Origin: Streptomyces lavendofoliae
Lineage (GTDB): Bacteria; Actinomycetota; Actinomycetes; Streptomycetales; Streptomycetaceae
Direction: 5' to 3'
Length of the DNA stretch: 64,000 bases
NCBI RefSeq assembly: GCF_014649735.1
Contig: NZ_BMTP01000006.1
Span: 124,001-188,000 of the forward strand
Both the position numbers and the translations under genes were made by a program. Shown here one piece after another: positions 32,235 to 43,570 of the stretch (positions are counted from its first letter, which is position 1; each line of letters begins with the position of its first letter). Under the pieces are notes generated by a model, which made no database searches, was not told the DNA's origin, and saw only the letters and a program-made list of their open reading frames with translations.

Positions 32235-33356
32235 ATGTACACAGCATCGTCCTCCGTGTCCGCCCCGCCCCGGCCGCAGCAGCGCACCGTCCCGGCCGGC
32301 GGCGGCCCGTACCTGGATCCTTCCCAGGCGGGCCGGACCCGGCGCTGGGCAGGGGCGGTGGCCGGACCGCTCAGCGGGAGAATCGACTTGTCCGGCACCC
32401 AGGGCGCGCAGTTGCGGAAGGTGATCGCGTCGGTGCACCGGATCTGCCCGGAGTTCAACCCGGTGCAGGTGATGCGGCGCAGCGGCCGCTCGGTCCTGCT
32501 CGTCGGGACCACCGGACGCGCCACCGCGGTCGCCAAGTGTTTACTGGACCACTCCCCCGCGTGGGTCGAGCGGTTCCGTCATGAGATCGCGGCCTACCGC
32601 ACCTTCGTGCGCCATCGCCCCCCGGTCCGGGCGCCGCGGCTGATCGCCGCCGATCCGGACAACTGCGCGCTGGTGATCGAGCGGATGCCCGGGCGGGCCG
32701 CGGCGCTCACGCGCCACCCCCGGGAGGCCCCGCCGCGCACCGACCTGCGGGCCGCGCTCGGCGCGGTCACCCGGCTCAACGCCTGGCGGCCACCGGCCGG
32801 GACGTTCGACGCCCCGCTCGACTACGGCTCCCGGATCTCCCGCTACCACGAGCTGGGCCTGTTCACCGACCGGGACCGCGACGACCTGCAGAAGCTGCTG
32901 CACGGTCTGGCGCACGCGGGCGGGCGGCAGGGCATGGGCCAGTTCTGCCACGGCGACGCGCTGCTGTCCAACATCCTGCTCTCGCCGGCCGGACCCGTAC
33001 TGGTCGACTGGGAGCACGCCGGCTGGTACCTGCCGGGATACGACCTGGCGACGCTGTGGGCCGTGCTGGGCGACGCGCCCGCGGCCAGGCGCCACATCAG
33101 CCAGCTCGCCCAGCGCGAGGGGCCTGCGGCGCGGGACGCGTTCCTGGTGAACCTGATGCTCGTGCTGACGCGGGAGATCCGTACCTACGAGACCGCCGTG
33201 CAGCGGACGATACGCGAGGCGCCACCCGCCGGTTCGGTGCCGACCGCTCCCGGCGCGGTGTCCACCGGCGAGGAACAGCGGCTGCTGCTGCGGCGGCTGC
33301 ACGATGACTGCGCGCTGGCACGGCGGGCCGTGCGCGCCGCGGTCGGCACGCGCTGA
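32235..33356 (+). CDS. aminoglycoside-phosphotransferase-fold protein with a TTA codon
   Basis: A 373-residue kinase-like protein of the APH/choline-kinase superfamily. Catalytic loop [13 protein letters not shown] (HGDxxxxN) and the metal-binding Asp in [21 protein letters not shown] are intact; the nucleotide Lys may lie in [10 protein letters not shown]. Leu103 is encoded by TTA (32541-32543), so translation should need the bldA tRNA, which links it to development or secondary metabolism. ATG 32235 has AAGGGG about 11 bases upstream. Substrate unknown; resistance to an aminoglycoside is one possibility only. A 15-bp terminator follows. Confidence 0.82.
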   Translation: MYTASSSVSAPPRPQQRTVPAGGGPYLDPSQAGRTRRWAGAVAGPLSGRIDLSGTQGAQLRKVIASVHRICPEFNPVQVMRRSGRSVLLVGTTGRATAVAKCLLDHSPAWVERFRHEIAAYRTFVRHRPPVRAPRLIAADPDNCALVIERMPGRAAALTRHPREAPPRTDLRAALGAVTRLNAWRPPAGTFDAPLDYGSRISRYHELGLFTDRDRDDLQKLLHGLAHAGGRQGMGQFCHGDALLSNILLSPAGPVLVDWEHAGWYLPGYDLATLWAVLGDAPAARRHISQLAQREGPAARDAFLVNLMLVLTREIRTYETAVQRTIREAPPAGSVPTAPGAVSTGEEQRLLLRRLHDDCALARRAVRAAVGTR

Positions 33357-33372
33357 CCGGCGGCGAGGGGGA

Positions 33373-33418
33373 AGCGCGCCGGGTGGCGGGTGCCGACACA
33401 CCGGCCACCCGGCGCGCT
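33373..33418 (+). terminator. strong hairpin after phosphotransferase gene
   Basis: A 15-bp perfect stem: AGCGCGCCGGGTGGC (33373-33387) with GCCACCCGGCGCGCT (33404-33418), 16-base loop, starting 17 bases after the stop. Confidence 0.75.
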
Positions 33419-33850
33419 GCCGTACGTTCCGGCGCGCGGGCCTGACGCGGGGCACGGCTCCGGTCGCCGGGCGGACGGTGCCCCGGGCAGCCTCGGCGCG
33501 GCACGGCTCGGCGGGCCGGGAGGCCCACCGCTCGGCGGCGCGCGGGCGGCGGGGCGGGGCGGCCCCTGTTCCGGCTCTCCGCGGTGCCGGCTCCGTGGGG
33601 CGACGCCGTCGCACCGCTCGCCCCACTGGACGGGGCAGTCGCGTTCGCGCTCTCCGGCACCACGGTTCGACTGATTTCGGCCACACCCCTACCGGTGATG
33701 GCCAGTTCGGGTGCATGCTGTGGCCGCGGCGCTCGTACCCCCGACGGGTCGCCGTATCGGCTCCGCCCCGCTCAGCCGCGTGGGCGGAGCCGCGCCGCCT
33801 CCCGGCTCCCCACGGGAGGCCAGGCGCGTGCCCGAGCGACTGGAGGCCCG
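33419..33850. other. intergenic region without a recognisable gene
   Basis: Open frames here are compositional shadows on both strands. The right end must include the promoter of the 59-residue gene at 33851. I see no clear operator. Confidence 0.35.
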
Positions 33851-34030
33851 ATGTACGACGATCACCACGCCCGGTCCCTTCCCCTCTCCGACGGATCCAC
33901 CCGCGCCCCGGCGGGCGCGGCGACCGAGATGTCCCTGGCGGACGAGGAACTGCTCAAGCGCTACCCGGCCGTCCGGGGAGTGGCCGAACGCTGGATCGCG
34001 CTCAGGCGGGAAGCGGGGACCCCGGGCTGA
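33851..34030 (+). CDS. small hypothetical protein
   Basis: A 59-residue hydrophilic protein. The N-terminal half is His/Ser/Thr-rich (MYDDHHARSLPLSDGS) and the C-terminal half forms one or two helices (SLADEELLKRYPAVRGVAER, then WIALRREAG). GGAGG lies 5 bases before the ATG, which supports it as a real gene despite its size. No family recognised; the gene stands alone between two gene-poor spacers. Confidence 0.6.
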   Translation: MYDDHHARSLPLSDGSTRAPAGAATEMSLADEELLKRYPAVRGVAERWIALRREAGTPG

Positions 34031-34542
34031 CGGCGCCGGGGCCCTCGATCCCCCGCGCCGCGGGCCCCGTTCCGCAGCCCGTGTCGCCGTGCCGGCGTGA
34101 GCGTGAACCGGGCGGAGGCACCCGGTGCGAGGGTGACCGGCTTGGGCCGGACCGACAACCGCTCACGGAGGGCTGGTACGCGGACGGGCGCGCGGAGCGG
34201 CGTGCGGACCCGTGGGCCGGCTCCCGCGGGGCTTCCGCCGTATGGGTGGCTTCATCGGCGGTTCTCTTCTCTCGGCTGTCCGGCGTGACCGGTGGGGCCG
34301 GCCGCTTCTGTCGGTGTTGCCGGTGGGAAGCGCGGCGAGCGCGCCGACCGGCGCGCCCGTTCCGGGACTTACGGCCCGTCCGTTCCGGGGCCTACGGCCC
34401 GTCCGCACCGGGTCGTCCGCCCCCGGACCGCCGCTGAACCGGAACGGCGGCCACCGCGGGCGTTTACCGCCACCGGGCCGGGCAAAGCGGTGTGATGTCC
34501 CGCCGCGTGGCGGAACGTGCGGAAAGCTACGGGAGGTCGAGA
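34031..34542. other. intergenic region with possible degraded coding remnant
   Basis: No intact gene. On the minus strand near 34080-34160 a short stretch (RPKPVTLAPGASARFTLT) resembles the C-terminal part of secreted DUF4232-type beta-sandwich proteins, which suggests a decayed gene but is too short to prove. The right 80 bases contain the candidate stress promoter of the next gene. Confidence 0.25.
34462..34485 (+). promoter_or_regulatory. possible stress-sigma (SigB/SigH-like) promoter
   Basis: GTTTAC at 34462 and GGGCAA at 34480, with 14 bases between GTTT and GGG. This is near the Streptomyces SigB-type pattern GTTT-N14-16-GGGTAT, but the -10 element has two mismatches. It lies about 60 bases upstream of a gene of a stress-associated family. 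Confidence 0.25.
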
Positions 34543-34827
34543 ATGGGAATCATCGCGTGGATCATCATCGGGCTGCTGGCCGGTGCGATCGCCAAGGCGC
34601 TGATGCCGGGACGTGACCCGGGCGGCATTCTGGTGACCATGCTGATCGGCATCGTGGGCGGTCTGCTCGGCGGCTTCCTGGGCAAGGTCATCTTCGGTGT
34701 CGACTCGATCGACGGCTTCTTCGACCTGTCGACCTGGATCGCCGCGATCATCGGTTCTGTGATCGTGCTCGCCCTCTACCGGGTCATCGCCGGCCGGGGG
34801 CACCGGGGTCACGGGGTGCACGCCTGA
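34543..34827 (+). CDS. GlsB/YeaQ/YmgE-family membrane protein
   Basis: A 94-residue membrane protein with three hydrophobic helices (IIAWIIIGLLAGAIAKALM, GILVTMLIGIVGGLLGGFLG, WIAAIIGSVIVLALYRVIAG) and the PGRDPGG turn diagnostic of the transglycosylase-associated GlsB/YeaQ family. Members are induced by general stress in many bacteria; their biochemical role is unknown. The histidine-rich tail (GRGHRGHGVHA) is a local feature. ATG 34543 has GGGAGG 7 bases upstream. Confidence 0.88.
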   Translation: MGIIAWIIIGLLAGAIAKALMPGRDPGGILVTMLIGIVGGLLGGFLGKVIFGVDSIDGFFDLSTWIAAIIGSVIVLALYRVIAGRGHRGHGVHA

Positions 34828-34901
34828 CCCCGTCCGGAACGTGCTCCGGGGGCCGTGGGTCCCCGGTCGGCACAGGAAGTACGAGGAGAGAGGGCGCCAC
34901 G

Positions 34902-34976
34902 ATGTACCTTCCCGGCAGCGAACACGCCCGGGCCGCTGGAGCGGCTGCCGGTACGGGGACCGTGGCGCCCTCGTGA
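34902..34976 (+). CDS. 24-residue ORF coupled to the SpoIIE gene (candidate leader peptide)
   Basis: ATG 34902 follows the strongest ribosome binding site in this spacer (GAGGAGAGAGGG). The frame encodes 24 residues, rich in Ala and Gly (MYLPGSEHARAAGAAAG then TGTVAPS), and its TGA overlaps the GTG start of the phosphatase gene (GTGA at 34973). The phosphatase start has no good site of its own, so its translation probably depends on this short ORF. Whether the peptide itself has a role is unknown. Confidence 0.45.
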   Translation: MYLPGSEHARAAGAAAGTGTVAPS

Positions 34977-36727
34977 CGCGCTCGCACACCGCCGACGTGG
35001 CGTCGCTGAAGGCGTACATCGAACGCGAGATCGCGACGCTGCGGGCGGAGGTGCGCCGCCGGGCCGAGACGGCCGGGGTGGCGAAGCCCTCCCCCGGCAG
35101 GTCCACCGGCGAGGTCGGCAAGGCGTCGCCGGAGGCCGGCGACGCCCGGACGGGCCAGTGCCGGTGCCGGCAGGGGTTCTGGTCCCCGCACACCCGCTGG
35201 GACGCGGGCGGGCAGCACGACCCGTGGACGTGCCTGTGCGCCACGCTGCCGGCCATCCCGGTGTCGGCCGCGCTGCTGTCCCCGGTGCGGGACGACTCCG
35301 GTGGGATCACCGACTTCGTCATCCGTGCCGGCAATCACATCCGCTCCGCCGAATGGCTGGTCCCGCCGGACCAGCAGGTCGGCCAGCGGTTCTTCGCGGA
35401 GGCCCGCCCGGGGGCCGCGGCCGGCGGGCTGCTGGCCGCGCTCAAGGACGTCCTGGCTGACGGCCTGGCCCTCAACGGCATGGTCGTGGACTACACCGAG
35501 GAGCGTTACGGCAGGCTGCGCCGCGTCCAGCTGGTGCACTACGCGTCGTCGTGCGGCGACCAGGTGCTCACCACCTGGCGCCCGGTGCGCAGCCAGGCGG
35601 AGCTCCTCACCATCGACGCCCAGCACCTGGCCTCCATGGGGTGGGGGCGCTGGGACCTGCTGTCCGGCTCGGTGACATGGTCGGAGGGGCTTCAGCGGAT
35701 CTTCCGTACGGACCCGGCGCTGCCGTGGTCGCTGCTGGAGCTGTGTGACGCGCTGGTGACGGAGGACGTGGGGCCGTTCGGCGAGTTCATCGTGTCGGTG
35801 CTGGCCGGTGAGGAACCGGCGTGGACGCGGATCCGGTTCCTGGTCCTGGGCGAGGTCCGGACGGTCGACCTGCTGGGCCGCCCGGTGGCGGGCACGGACG
35901 GCCGGCCGTGGGCGTTGCAGATCGTGGCCCGTGACCTCACTCCCCAGATGCGCAGCCGCCGCAGGCTGGTGGAGAAGCAGGTGGAGGCCGAGCAGTTGCG
36001 GCAGCAGGCCGCGGCGGAGCGGCATGTCGCGTCGGCGCTGCGGGAGGCGCTGCTGCCGACGTACTCGGAGGGCCTGGCGGAACTGGGTCTGGACGTGGCG
36101 GCCGCCTATCTGCCCGCCGAGCCGGACGCGGCGGTGGGCGGCGACTGGTACAAGTGCCGGCCGCTGGCGGACGGCCGGGCGCTGATCGCGATCGGGGACG
36201 CCAGCGGGCACGGCCTGGAGGCGGTCGCCCGGATGGCCCAGCAGCGCCACGCCACGGCGGGGCTCGCCCAGACGGGGGCGTGTGCCGGGGAGGTCACCAC
36301 CTGGCTGAACGAGCTGGTGTGCAGCGACCCCTCGTCGGCGACGGCCACGATGTCGGTCGGCCACGTCGGCGCCGACCGGGTCTTCCGGTGGACCTGCGCC
36401 GGCCACCCGGCGCCGTTGCTGCTGCGCGAGGGGCGTGCGTACACGCTGCCGATCGAGCACCGGGGACCGCTGCTGGGGGCGCTGCCGGGGCACCGGTACG
36501 AGACGGCGGAGTTCCAGCTGGAGCGGGGCGACGTGCTGCTGCTGTACACCGACGGGGTGGTCGAGCGGCGCGGGCAGGACATCACCGAGGGCATCGCGGC
36601 GCTGACGGGTCTCCTCGCGGCGAGCAGCGGACTGCCGCCCCGGCGCATCGTGGACCGCCTCACGGAGGAGTACGAGCGCGGCGTCCATGACGACGACGCC
36701 TGTCTGCTCGCCGTCCAGGTGGACTGA
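34973..36727 (+). CDS. PAS-SpoIIE (PP2C-type) protein phosphatase
   Basis: A 584-residue phosphatase. Order: a coiled-coil-like N-terminus (VASLKAYIEREIATLRAEVR), a Cys/Trp-rich segment (GQCRCRQGFWSPHTRW, HDPWTCLC) that might bind a metal, two PAS-like folds at about 90-190 and 210-310, a helical linker (VEKQVEAEQLRQQAAAERHV), and a SpoIIE domain at about 355-580 with REALLPTYSEGLAEL, AVGGDWYKCRPLA, IGDASGHGLEAVA and GDVLLLYTDGVVERRG. It likely acts in anti-sigma partner switching. Start GTG 34973 overlaps the stop of a 24-codon ORF; in-frame sequence upstream lacks another suitable start. Confidence 0.85.
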   Translation: MTRSHTADVASLKAYIEREIATLRAEVRRRAETAGVAKPSPGRSTGEVGKASPEAGDARTGQCRCRQGFWSPHTRWDAGGQHDPWTCLCATLPAIPVSAALLSPVRDDSGGITDFVIRAGNHIRSAEWLVPPDQQVGQRFFAEARPGAAAGGLLAALKDVLADGLALNGMVVDYTEERYGRLRRVQLVHYASSCGDQVLTTWRPVRSQAELLTIDAQHLASMGWGRWDLLSGSVTWSEGLQRIFRTDPALPWSLLELCDALVTEDVGPFGEFIVSVLAGEEPAWTRIRFLVLGEVRTVDLLGRPVAGTDGRPWALQIVARDLTPQMRSRRRLVEKQVEAEQLRQQAAAERHVASALREALLPTYSEGLAELGLDVAAAYLPAEPDAAVGGDWYKCRPLADGRALIAIGDASGHGLEAVARMAQQRHATAGLAQTGACAGEVTTWLNELVCSDPSSATATMSVGHVGADRVFRWTCAGHPAPLLLREGRAYTLPIEHRGPLLGALPGHRYETAEFQLERGDVLLLYTDGVVERRGQDITEGIAALTGLLAASSGLPPRRIVDRLTEEYERGVHDDDACLLAVQVD

Positions 36728-36928
36728 GGGGCCGCTCGCCCCCGCACGACGAGGCGCCGGCGCGTACGGGCCGGTGACATCACGCAGGCCGGCGTGGAAC
36801 CGGCGGGAAACCCCTCCTCCGGCTCCACGGAACGTCTTTTCCGGTGTGCGCGGGCGTGATTGACGGACGGTCCGGCAGCCGCTACGCCTGTACGGGTCGC
36901 CGCTTTCCGCCCACCCCTGGAGGCCGCC

Positions 36929-38902
36929 GTGCCCCGCTCGGTCCGTCGACACGTACGCCACGCCGGGCGCGCTCGGGCAGCGGGAGTGGTGGCCTTGTCC
37001 GCCGCGCTGCTGCTGACGCCGGTCCCGGCGGCCCCGTCCGCGACGGCCGTCCGGCCGCCCGGGCCCGGGGGCCTGCAGCGCGACTTCGCGTCCGCCGCCG
37101 ACGAGTACGGGGTGCCGCGGAGCGTGCTGCTCGCGGTGTCGTACCTGCAGTCCCGCTGGGACGGGCACGGTGGCGCGCCCAGCGTCACCGGGGGGTACGG
37201 CCCGATGCACCTCACCGACGCGCGGACCGCGCTGGCCTCCGCCCCGCACCACTCGCACGGCGCCGAGGACCCGCGCGGTGACTCCTCGCGCCCGGCGAAG
37301 CGCGTGGCGCACGCCGTGGTGCCCGCGCCGTCCGCGCTCCCCGCCCGGCTGCGGACCCTGGAGCGGGCGGCCCGGCTGTCGGGCATCTCCCCCGAGCGGC
37401 TGCGCACCGGCGCCGCCGCGAACATCCGCGGGGGCGCGGCCCTGCTGGCGGCCGTTCAGCGGGAACTCGGCCACCCGGCGAGCGCCGACCCCGGCGACTG
37501 GTACGGCGCGGTGGCGCGGTACTCGGGCGCCGACGACACGGCGACGGCCACGACGTACGCGAACGACGTGTACGACGTCATCCGGTCGGGTGCGCGCCGG
37601 GTGACGGACGGCGGGCAGGTGGTGGACCTGCCCGCGGACCCGGGTGTCGTCCCGGAGACCGGGCAGGCCGCCGGGCTGGGGCTGCGGACGGCCGTGTCGG
37701 CCGGGACCGAGTGCCCGAGGACGGTGGCCTGCGAGTGGATCCCGGCGCCTTACGAGGAGTTCGGCGAGGGCGACTACGGCAACCACGACAAGGCGGAGCG
37801 GCCCGTGTCCCCGTCGGTCGACCACATCGTCATCCATGACACCGAGGCGACCTGGGACGTCACACTGAAGCTGGTGCAGGACCCGGAGTACGTGTCGTGG
37901 CACTACTCGCTGCGCTCGTCCGACGGGCACATCGCCCAGCACGTTCCGCTGAAGGACGTCGGGTGGCACGCGGGCAACTGGTACGTCAACGCCAAGTCGG
38001 TGGGTCTGGAGCACGAGGGCTTCCTGGTGGCGCCGGACGCCTGGTACACGGAGGCGATGTACCGCACGTCCGCGCGGCTGGTGCGGTACCTGGCGAAGAG
38101 GTACGGCGTCCCGCTGGACCGGCAGCACATCCTGGGCCACGACAACGTGCCCGGCCCGACCGCCGCCTCGGTCCGCGGTATGCACACCGATCCGGGGCCG
38201 TACTGGGACTGGGCGCACTACTTCGAGCTGCTGGGGCGGCCCTTCACGCCGACCGCCGGGCCGCACGCCGCCGTGGTGACGATCCGCCCGCGCTACGGCG
38301 CCCACCGGCCGCTCTACACCGGCTGCGCGAAGCCCGGCGAGGCGTGCCCGCCGCACGGCAGCGGCGCCGTCCGGCTGCACACGGAGCCCGCCGAGGACGC
38401 GCCGCTGGTGCGGGACGCCGGGCTCCGGCCGGGTGGCGGCGACTCGACCACCGGAGTCGACGACACCGGCGCGCGGGCGTCCACGGGCCAGAAGTACGCG
38501 GTGGCGGAGCGGCGCGGGTCGTGGACGGCGATCTGGTACCTGGGCCAGAAGGCCTGGTTCCACGACCCGCGCACCCAGCCGGTGGCCGTGGGGTCGCGCG
38601 GCCGGGTGGTGACGCCGAGGGAGGGGCTGGTGGACGTCCCGGTCTACGGCCGGGCCTATCCCGAGGTCTCCGCCTACCCGGCGGACGTGCCGGTCCAGGC
38701 GCTCTCGCCGTTGCCGTACAGGCTCCCGGCGGGCCAGCGCTACGTGGTGGGCGACCGGGTGCCGGGCGAGTACTACTACGCCCCGTCCTTCGACACCTCG
38801 GGGCACCGGCTGGTGCGGGGGCGGGAGACCTACTACGAGATCCAGTTCGGGCACCGGGTGGCCTTCGTGAAGGCGTCGGACGTCGTCGTTTCCCGGCGGT
38901 GA
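36929..38902 (+). CDS. secreted N-acetylmuramoyl-L-alanine amidase (PGRP-type)
   Basis: A 657-residue exported protein. Signal peptide (GVVALSAALLLTPVPAAPSA), an N-terminal lysozyme-like helical part with SAADEYGVPRSVLLAVSYLQ and SRWDGHGG, then an amidase_2/peptidoglycan-recognition domain at about 285-430 with zinc-type residues in VDHIVIHDTEATWD, SWHYSLRSSDGHIAQHVPL, DVGWHAGN and HILGHDNVPG. SH3-like regions appear in the last 200 residues. It likely cleaves the amide between MurNAc and the stem peptide. GTG 36929 with GGAGG 5 bases upstream is the chosen start; the longer frame begins upstream of the signal peptide. Confidence 0.87.
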   Translation: MPRSVRRHVRHAGRARAAGVVALSAALLLTPVPAAPSATAVRPPGPGGLQRDFASAADEYGVPRSVLLAVSYLQSRWDGHGGAPSVTGGYGPMHLTDARTALASAPHHSHGAEDPRGDSSRPAKRVAHAVVPAPSALPARLRTLERAARLSGISPERLRTGAAANIRGGAALLAAVQRELGHPASADPGDWYGAVARYSGADDTATATTYANDVYDVIRSGARRVTDGGQVVDLPADPGVVPETGQAAGLGLRTAVSAGTECPRTVACEWIPAPYEEFGEGDYGNHDKAERPVSPSVDHIVIHDTEATWDVTLKLVQDPEYVSWHYSLRSSDGHIAQHVPLKDVGWHAGNWYVNAKSVGLEHEGFLVAPDAWYTEAMYRTSARLVRYLAKRYGVPLDRQHILGHDNVPGPTAASVRGMHTDPGPYWDWAHYFELLGRPFTPTAGPHAAVVTIRPRYGAHRPLYTGCAKPGEACPPHGSGAVRLHTEPAEDAPLVRDAGLRPGGGDSTTGVDDTGARASTGQKYAVAERRGSWTAIWYLGQKAWFHDPRTQPVAVGSRGRVVTPREGLVDVPVYGRAYPEVSAYPADVPVQALSPLPYRLPAGQRYVVGDRVPGEYYYAPSFDTSGHRLVRGRETYYEIQFGHRVAFVKASDVVVSRR

Positions 38903-38939
38903 CGGGCAGCGGCGACCCGCCTCATTGGCGTTCATATGA

Positions 38940-41306
<2,367 letters not shown>

Positions 41307-41348
41307 CCGCTGGCCGAGGGTGCGGTGACCGCCGGCGGGCCGCGGGGG

Positions 41349-41738
41349 TCAGGACGGACGGATGCCGCGGAGCTGGTCCAGTTCGCGGCGTTCCCGCTTG
41401 GTGGGACGCCCGGCCCCTCGGTCGCGGACGCCCGCCAGGGCGACGTGCTCGCGGGGCGGCGGGGGCGGGCTGTTGTCGACGTACGCCTCGGCCGCCACGG
41501 GTGCGCCGACCCGCTTGGTGAGCACCTGCCGCACCTTCACGACGCGCTCGCGGCCGGCGTGGAACAGCCGGACCTCGTCGCCGGGCTTCACGGGCTGGGC
41601 GGGCTTGGCACGCTCGCCGTTGACGCGGACGTGCCCGGCCCGGCAGGCGGTGGCCGCCTGCGAGCGCGTCTTGGTGAGGCGTACGGCCCAGATCCAGCTG
41701 TCGACCCGCGCGGTCGGGTTCCCCTCGTGCGTTGCCAT
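41349..41738 (-). CDS. S4-domain RNA-binding protein (HslR/RqcP-like)
   Basis: A 129-residue protein with an S4 RNA-binding fold over the first 75 residues (RVDSWIWAVRLTKTRSQAAT, AGHVRVNGERAKPAQPVKPG, DEVRLF) and a basic tail ending ERRELDQLRGIRPS. This is the Hsp15/HslR type, which binds stalled 50S-peptidyl-tRNA complexes in E. coli; Gram-positive relatives act in ribosome quality control. ATG 41738 is the natural start. It lies downstream of another minus-strand gene, separated by 92 bases. Confidence 0.88.
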   Translation of the reverse strand: MATHEGNPTARVDSWIWAVRLTKTRSQAATACRAGHVRVNGERAKPAQPVKPGDEVRLFHAGRERVVKVRQVLTKRVGAPVAAEAYVDNSPPPPPREHVALAGVRDRGAGRPTKRERRELDQLRGIRPS

Positions 41739-41830
41739 GGTCCCGACTCTAATCCGCGCCGGCGGACGTGCGGGAACGCATTTCCCGCACGTCCCCGCCG
41801 GCCGGCCGGGCCGGGTGCGCCGGGCGGGGG

Positions 41831-42331
41831 TCAGCCCTGCTGGAAGAGCTCCGCGGGCAGCGGCTTGAGCAGCGCGTACAGGTCGTCGGTGATGGGGCGG
41901 TCCCAGCTGGCGATGGTGACCAGTACGTTGTCGCTGCGGTCGAACTGCACGCAGGAGATCCGGCTCTCGGAGAGCTTGAGGCGGCGCACGATGAGCAGGT
42001 TGTCGCCCTGCATCACCGGCACGTCCTCGGTCTCGACGACCTCGACCGGCTCGTCGTTCTCCAGTGCCGCGAGGAGCTGGGCGACCTCGAAGGGGATCTG
42101 CCCCTCCGCGAGCTCCCGGGCCGGGGAGCCCTCGGGGAGGTTCCCGATGATCATCGCGGGGCCGCGGCCGCCGAACAGGTCGTAGCGCAGGAAGACGCCC
42201 TGGCAGGTGCCGTCGGGGGCGGGGAGCAGACCGGCGCCGAGATTGCCGGGCCAGTCGCCCGGGTCCATGGCCAGGACGTCGAAGTCCGGGCCCGCGGGTG
42301 TGGCGGCGCTGCGGCGGCGGAGGAAGGACAT
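41831..42331 (-). CDS. conserved hypothetical protein
   Basis: A 166-residue cytoplasmic protein without membrane segments. It looks alpha/beta (MIIGNLPEGSPARELAEGQ, PFEVAQLLAALENDEPVEVV, LLIVRRLKLSESRISCVQFD, SDNVLVTIASWDRPITDDLY) and has the feel of a conserved actinobacterial family, but I do not recognise it. Start ATG 42331 (MSFLRRRS) has only a weak ribosome binding site. Downstream of an ACT-domain gene on the same strand by 164 bases. Confidence 0.65.
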   Translation of the reverse strand: MSFLRRRSAATPAGPDFDVLAMDPGDWPGNLGAGLLPAPDGTCQGVFLRYDLFGGRGPAMIIGNLPEGSPARELAEGQIPFEVAQLLAALENDEPVEVVETEDVPVMQGDNLLIVRRLKLSESRISCVQFDRSDNVLVTIASWDRPITDDLYALLKPLPAELFQQG

Positions 42332-42495
42332 GCCGCCATGGTACGTGCCCGGGGCCCGCCACCGGCGCCCGGGCCCGCGCGCCCCGGCCGTGGCCCTTTC
42401 CCGCCGAACGGCCCCCGGGAAGGTGCCGGATCCACCGCCGCGGGCGATGCCCCGGGAGCATCGGACACAGGGCCGGCGGCGGCGCGGTGGGCCGG

Positions 42496-42897
42496 TCAGG
42501 CGGCCTGTTCGGCCAGGTGGCGCAGGGCCGTGAGCGCTTCTCCCGCCCGGGCGTACTCGACGAAGAGGTGGTCGTGGTGGAACCCCGCGACGACGTTGCA
42601 GCTCAGTCCGGCGTCGGCGAGTCGCCGGGAGACGGCGGCGGTGAGGCCGACGGCGTCGAGCGCGGAGTGGACGCGCAGGGTGATCCATCCGGCCACGTAG
42701 TCGTACGGCAGCGAGGCCGCGTCCGCCTCCTGCTGCGGCAGGACGAGAGTGAGGCCCTCGGACTCGGCGACCGTGACGACGGGGTGGAGTCCGGGCGGGA
42801 CGGTGGAACCGTCCACGGTCACGAACACGAAGCGGCCGGGGTTCAGCTCGGGCCGCATGCCGGCGACCAGCCGGGTCAGATCTCGCTCCGCACTCAT
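42496..42897 (-). CDS. ACT-domain protein
   Basis: A 133-residue protein made of two ACT-like halves: RFVFVTVDGSTVPPGLHPVV in the first, and YDYVAGWITLRVHSALDAVG with LTAAVSRRLADAGLSCNVVA and HHDHLFVEYARAGEAL in the second. ACT pairs sense small ligands, usually amino acids. Stand-alone versions are widely conserved without known target. The start ATG at 42897 is unambiguous. Confidence 0.82.
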   Translation of the reverse strand: MSAERDLTRLVAGMRPELNPGRFVFVTVDGSTVPPGLHPVVTVAESEGLTLVLPQQEADAASLPYDYVAGWITLRVHSALDAVGLTAAVSRRLADAGLSCNVVAGFHHDHLFVEYARAGEALTALRHLAEQAA

Positions 42898-43117
42898 GCT
42901 CCCAGCCTAGGCCGGACGCCCGGCGGCGGACACGGCACCTTCCGGCAGGGTGCCGCCCGCGTCCCGTGGCGGGGCGGGCGTGGCACCCCACGGCACGGCA
43001 CCGGTCGCCCTCCCGGGCGGCGCGCGGTGGCGTGCCGATCGGACGTCCCCGTCCGTCACCCGCGTCCTGGGGTGCGTGGCCCCGCCGGAGCGGCGCGCGG
43101 TCCGGGGGCGCCCCCCG

Positions 43118-43360
43118 TCAGGTGAGGTCGAACTCCCCTTCCCTGGCGTTGAGCACGAAGGCGCGCCACTCGGCAGGGGTGAAGATCAGCGACGGGCCTT
43201 CCGGGCGGCCGCCGTTGCGCATCGCGATGAACCCCTCGACGAAGGCGATCTGGACGTCGCCCGCTCCCTGGCTGCCCGACCGCCAGTCGGCCCCGCTGAG
43301 ATCGAGATCCGGCTTGTCCCCGTCCGTGAGCTGATGGTGGGTGGTGATGGTCTCCGCCAC
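43118..43360 (-). CDS. DUF397-family protein
   Basis: An 80-residue protein with the DUF397 core: DLSGADWRSGSQGAGDVQIA, FVEGFIAMRNGGRPEGPSLI and FTPAEWRAFVLNAREGEFDL. DUF397 proteins are abundant in Streptomyces and usually sit next to an XRE-type regulator; BldB and WhiJ-linked proteins are examples of the pairings. Here no XRE partner is adjacent, so this is an orphan. GTG 43360 has GGAGCAGG 4-10 bases upstream. Confidence 0.9.
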   Translation of the reverse strand: MAETITTHHQLTDGDKPDLDLSGADWRSGSQGAGDVQIAFVEGFIAMRNGGRPEGPSLIFTPAEWRAFVLNAREGEFDLT

Positions 43361-43570
43361 GTGCCTGCTCCTCCCGGTTCGTCGTCCGCGCTCAGACTAG
43401 CCATCGGGGCCGGTCGCGGACAGGGTGCGGCGCCCGGCCGGGCGCGCGGGTGGGGCATGGGGGGGGCGGCGGGCGGGCGGGGCGCCTGGGCAGCGACAGC
43501 CGTCCGCGGGCGGATCGCCCCTGACCTGTGCCGTTACCCGGGCGCACCGGCGACGGGTAATACTCCGAGC

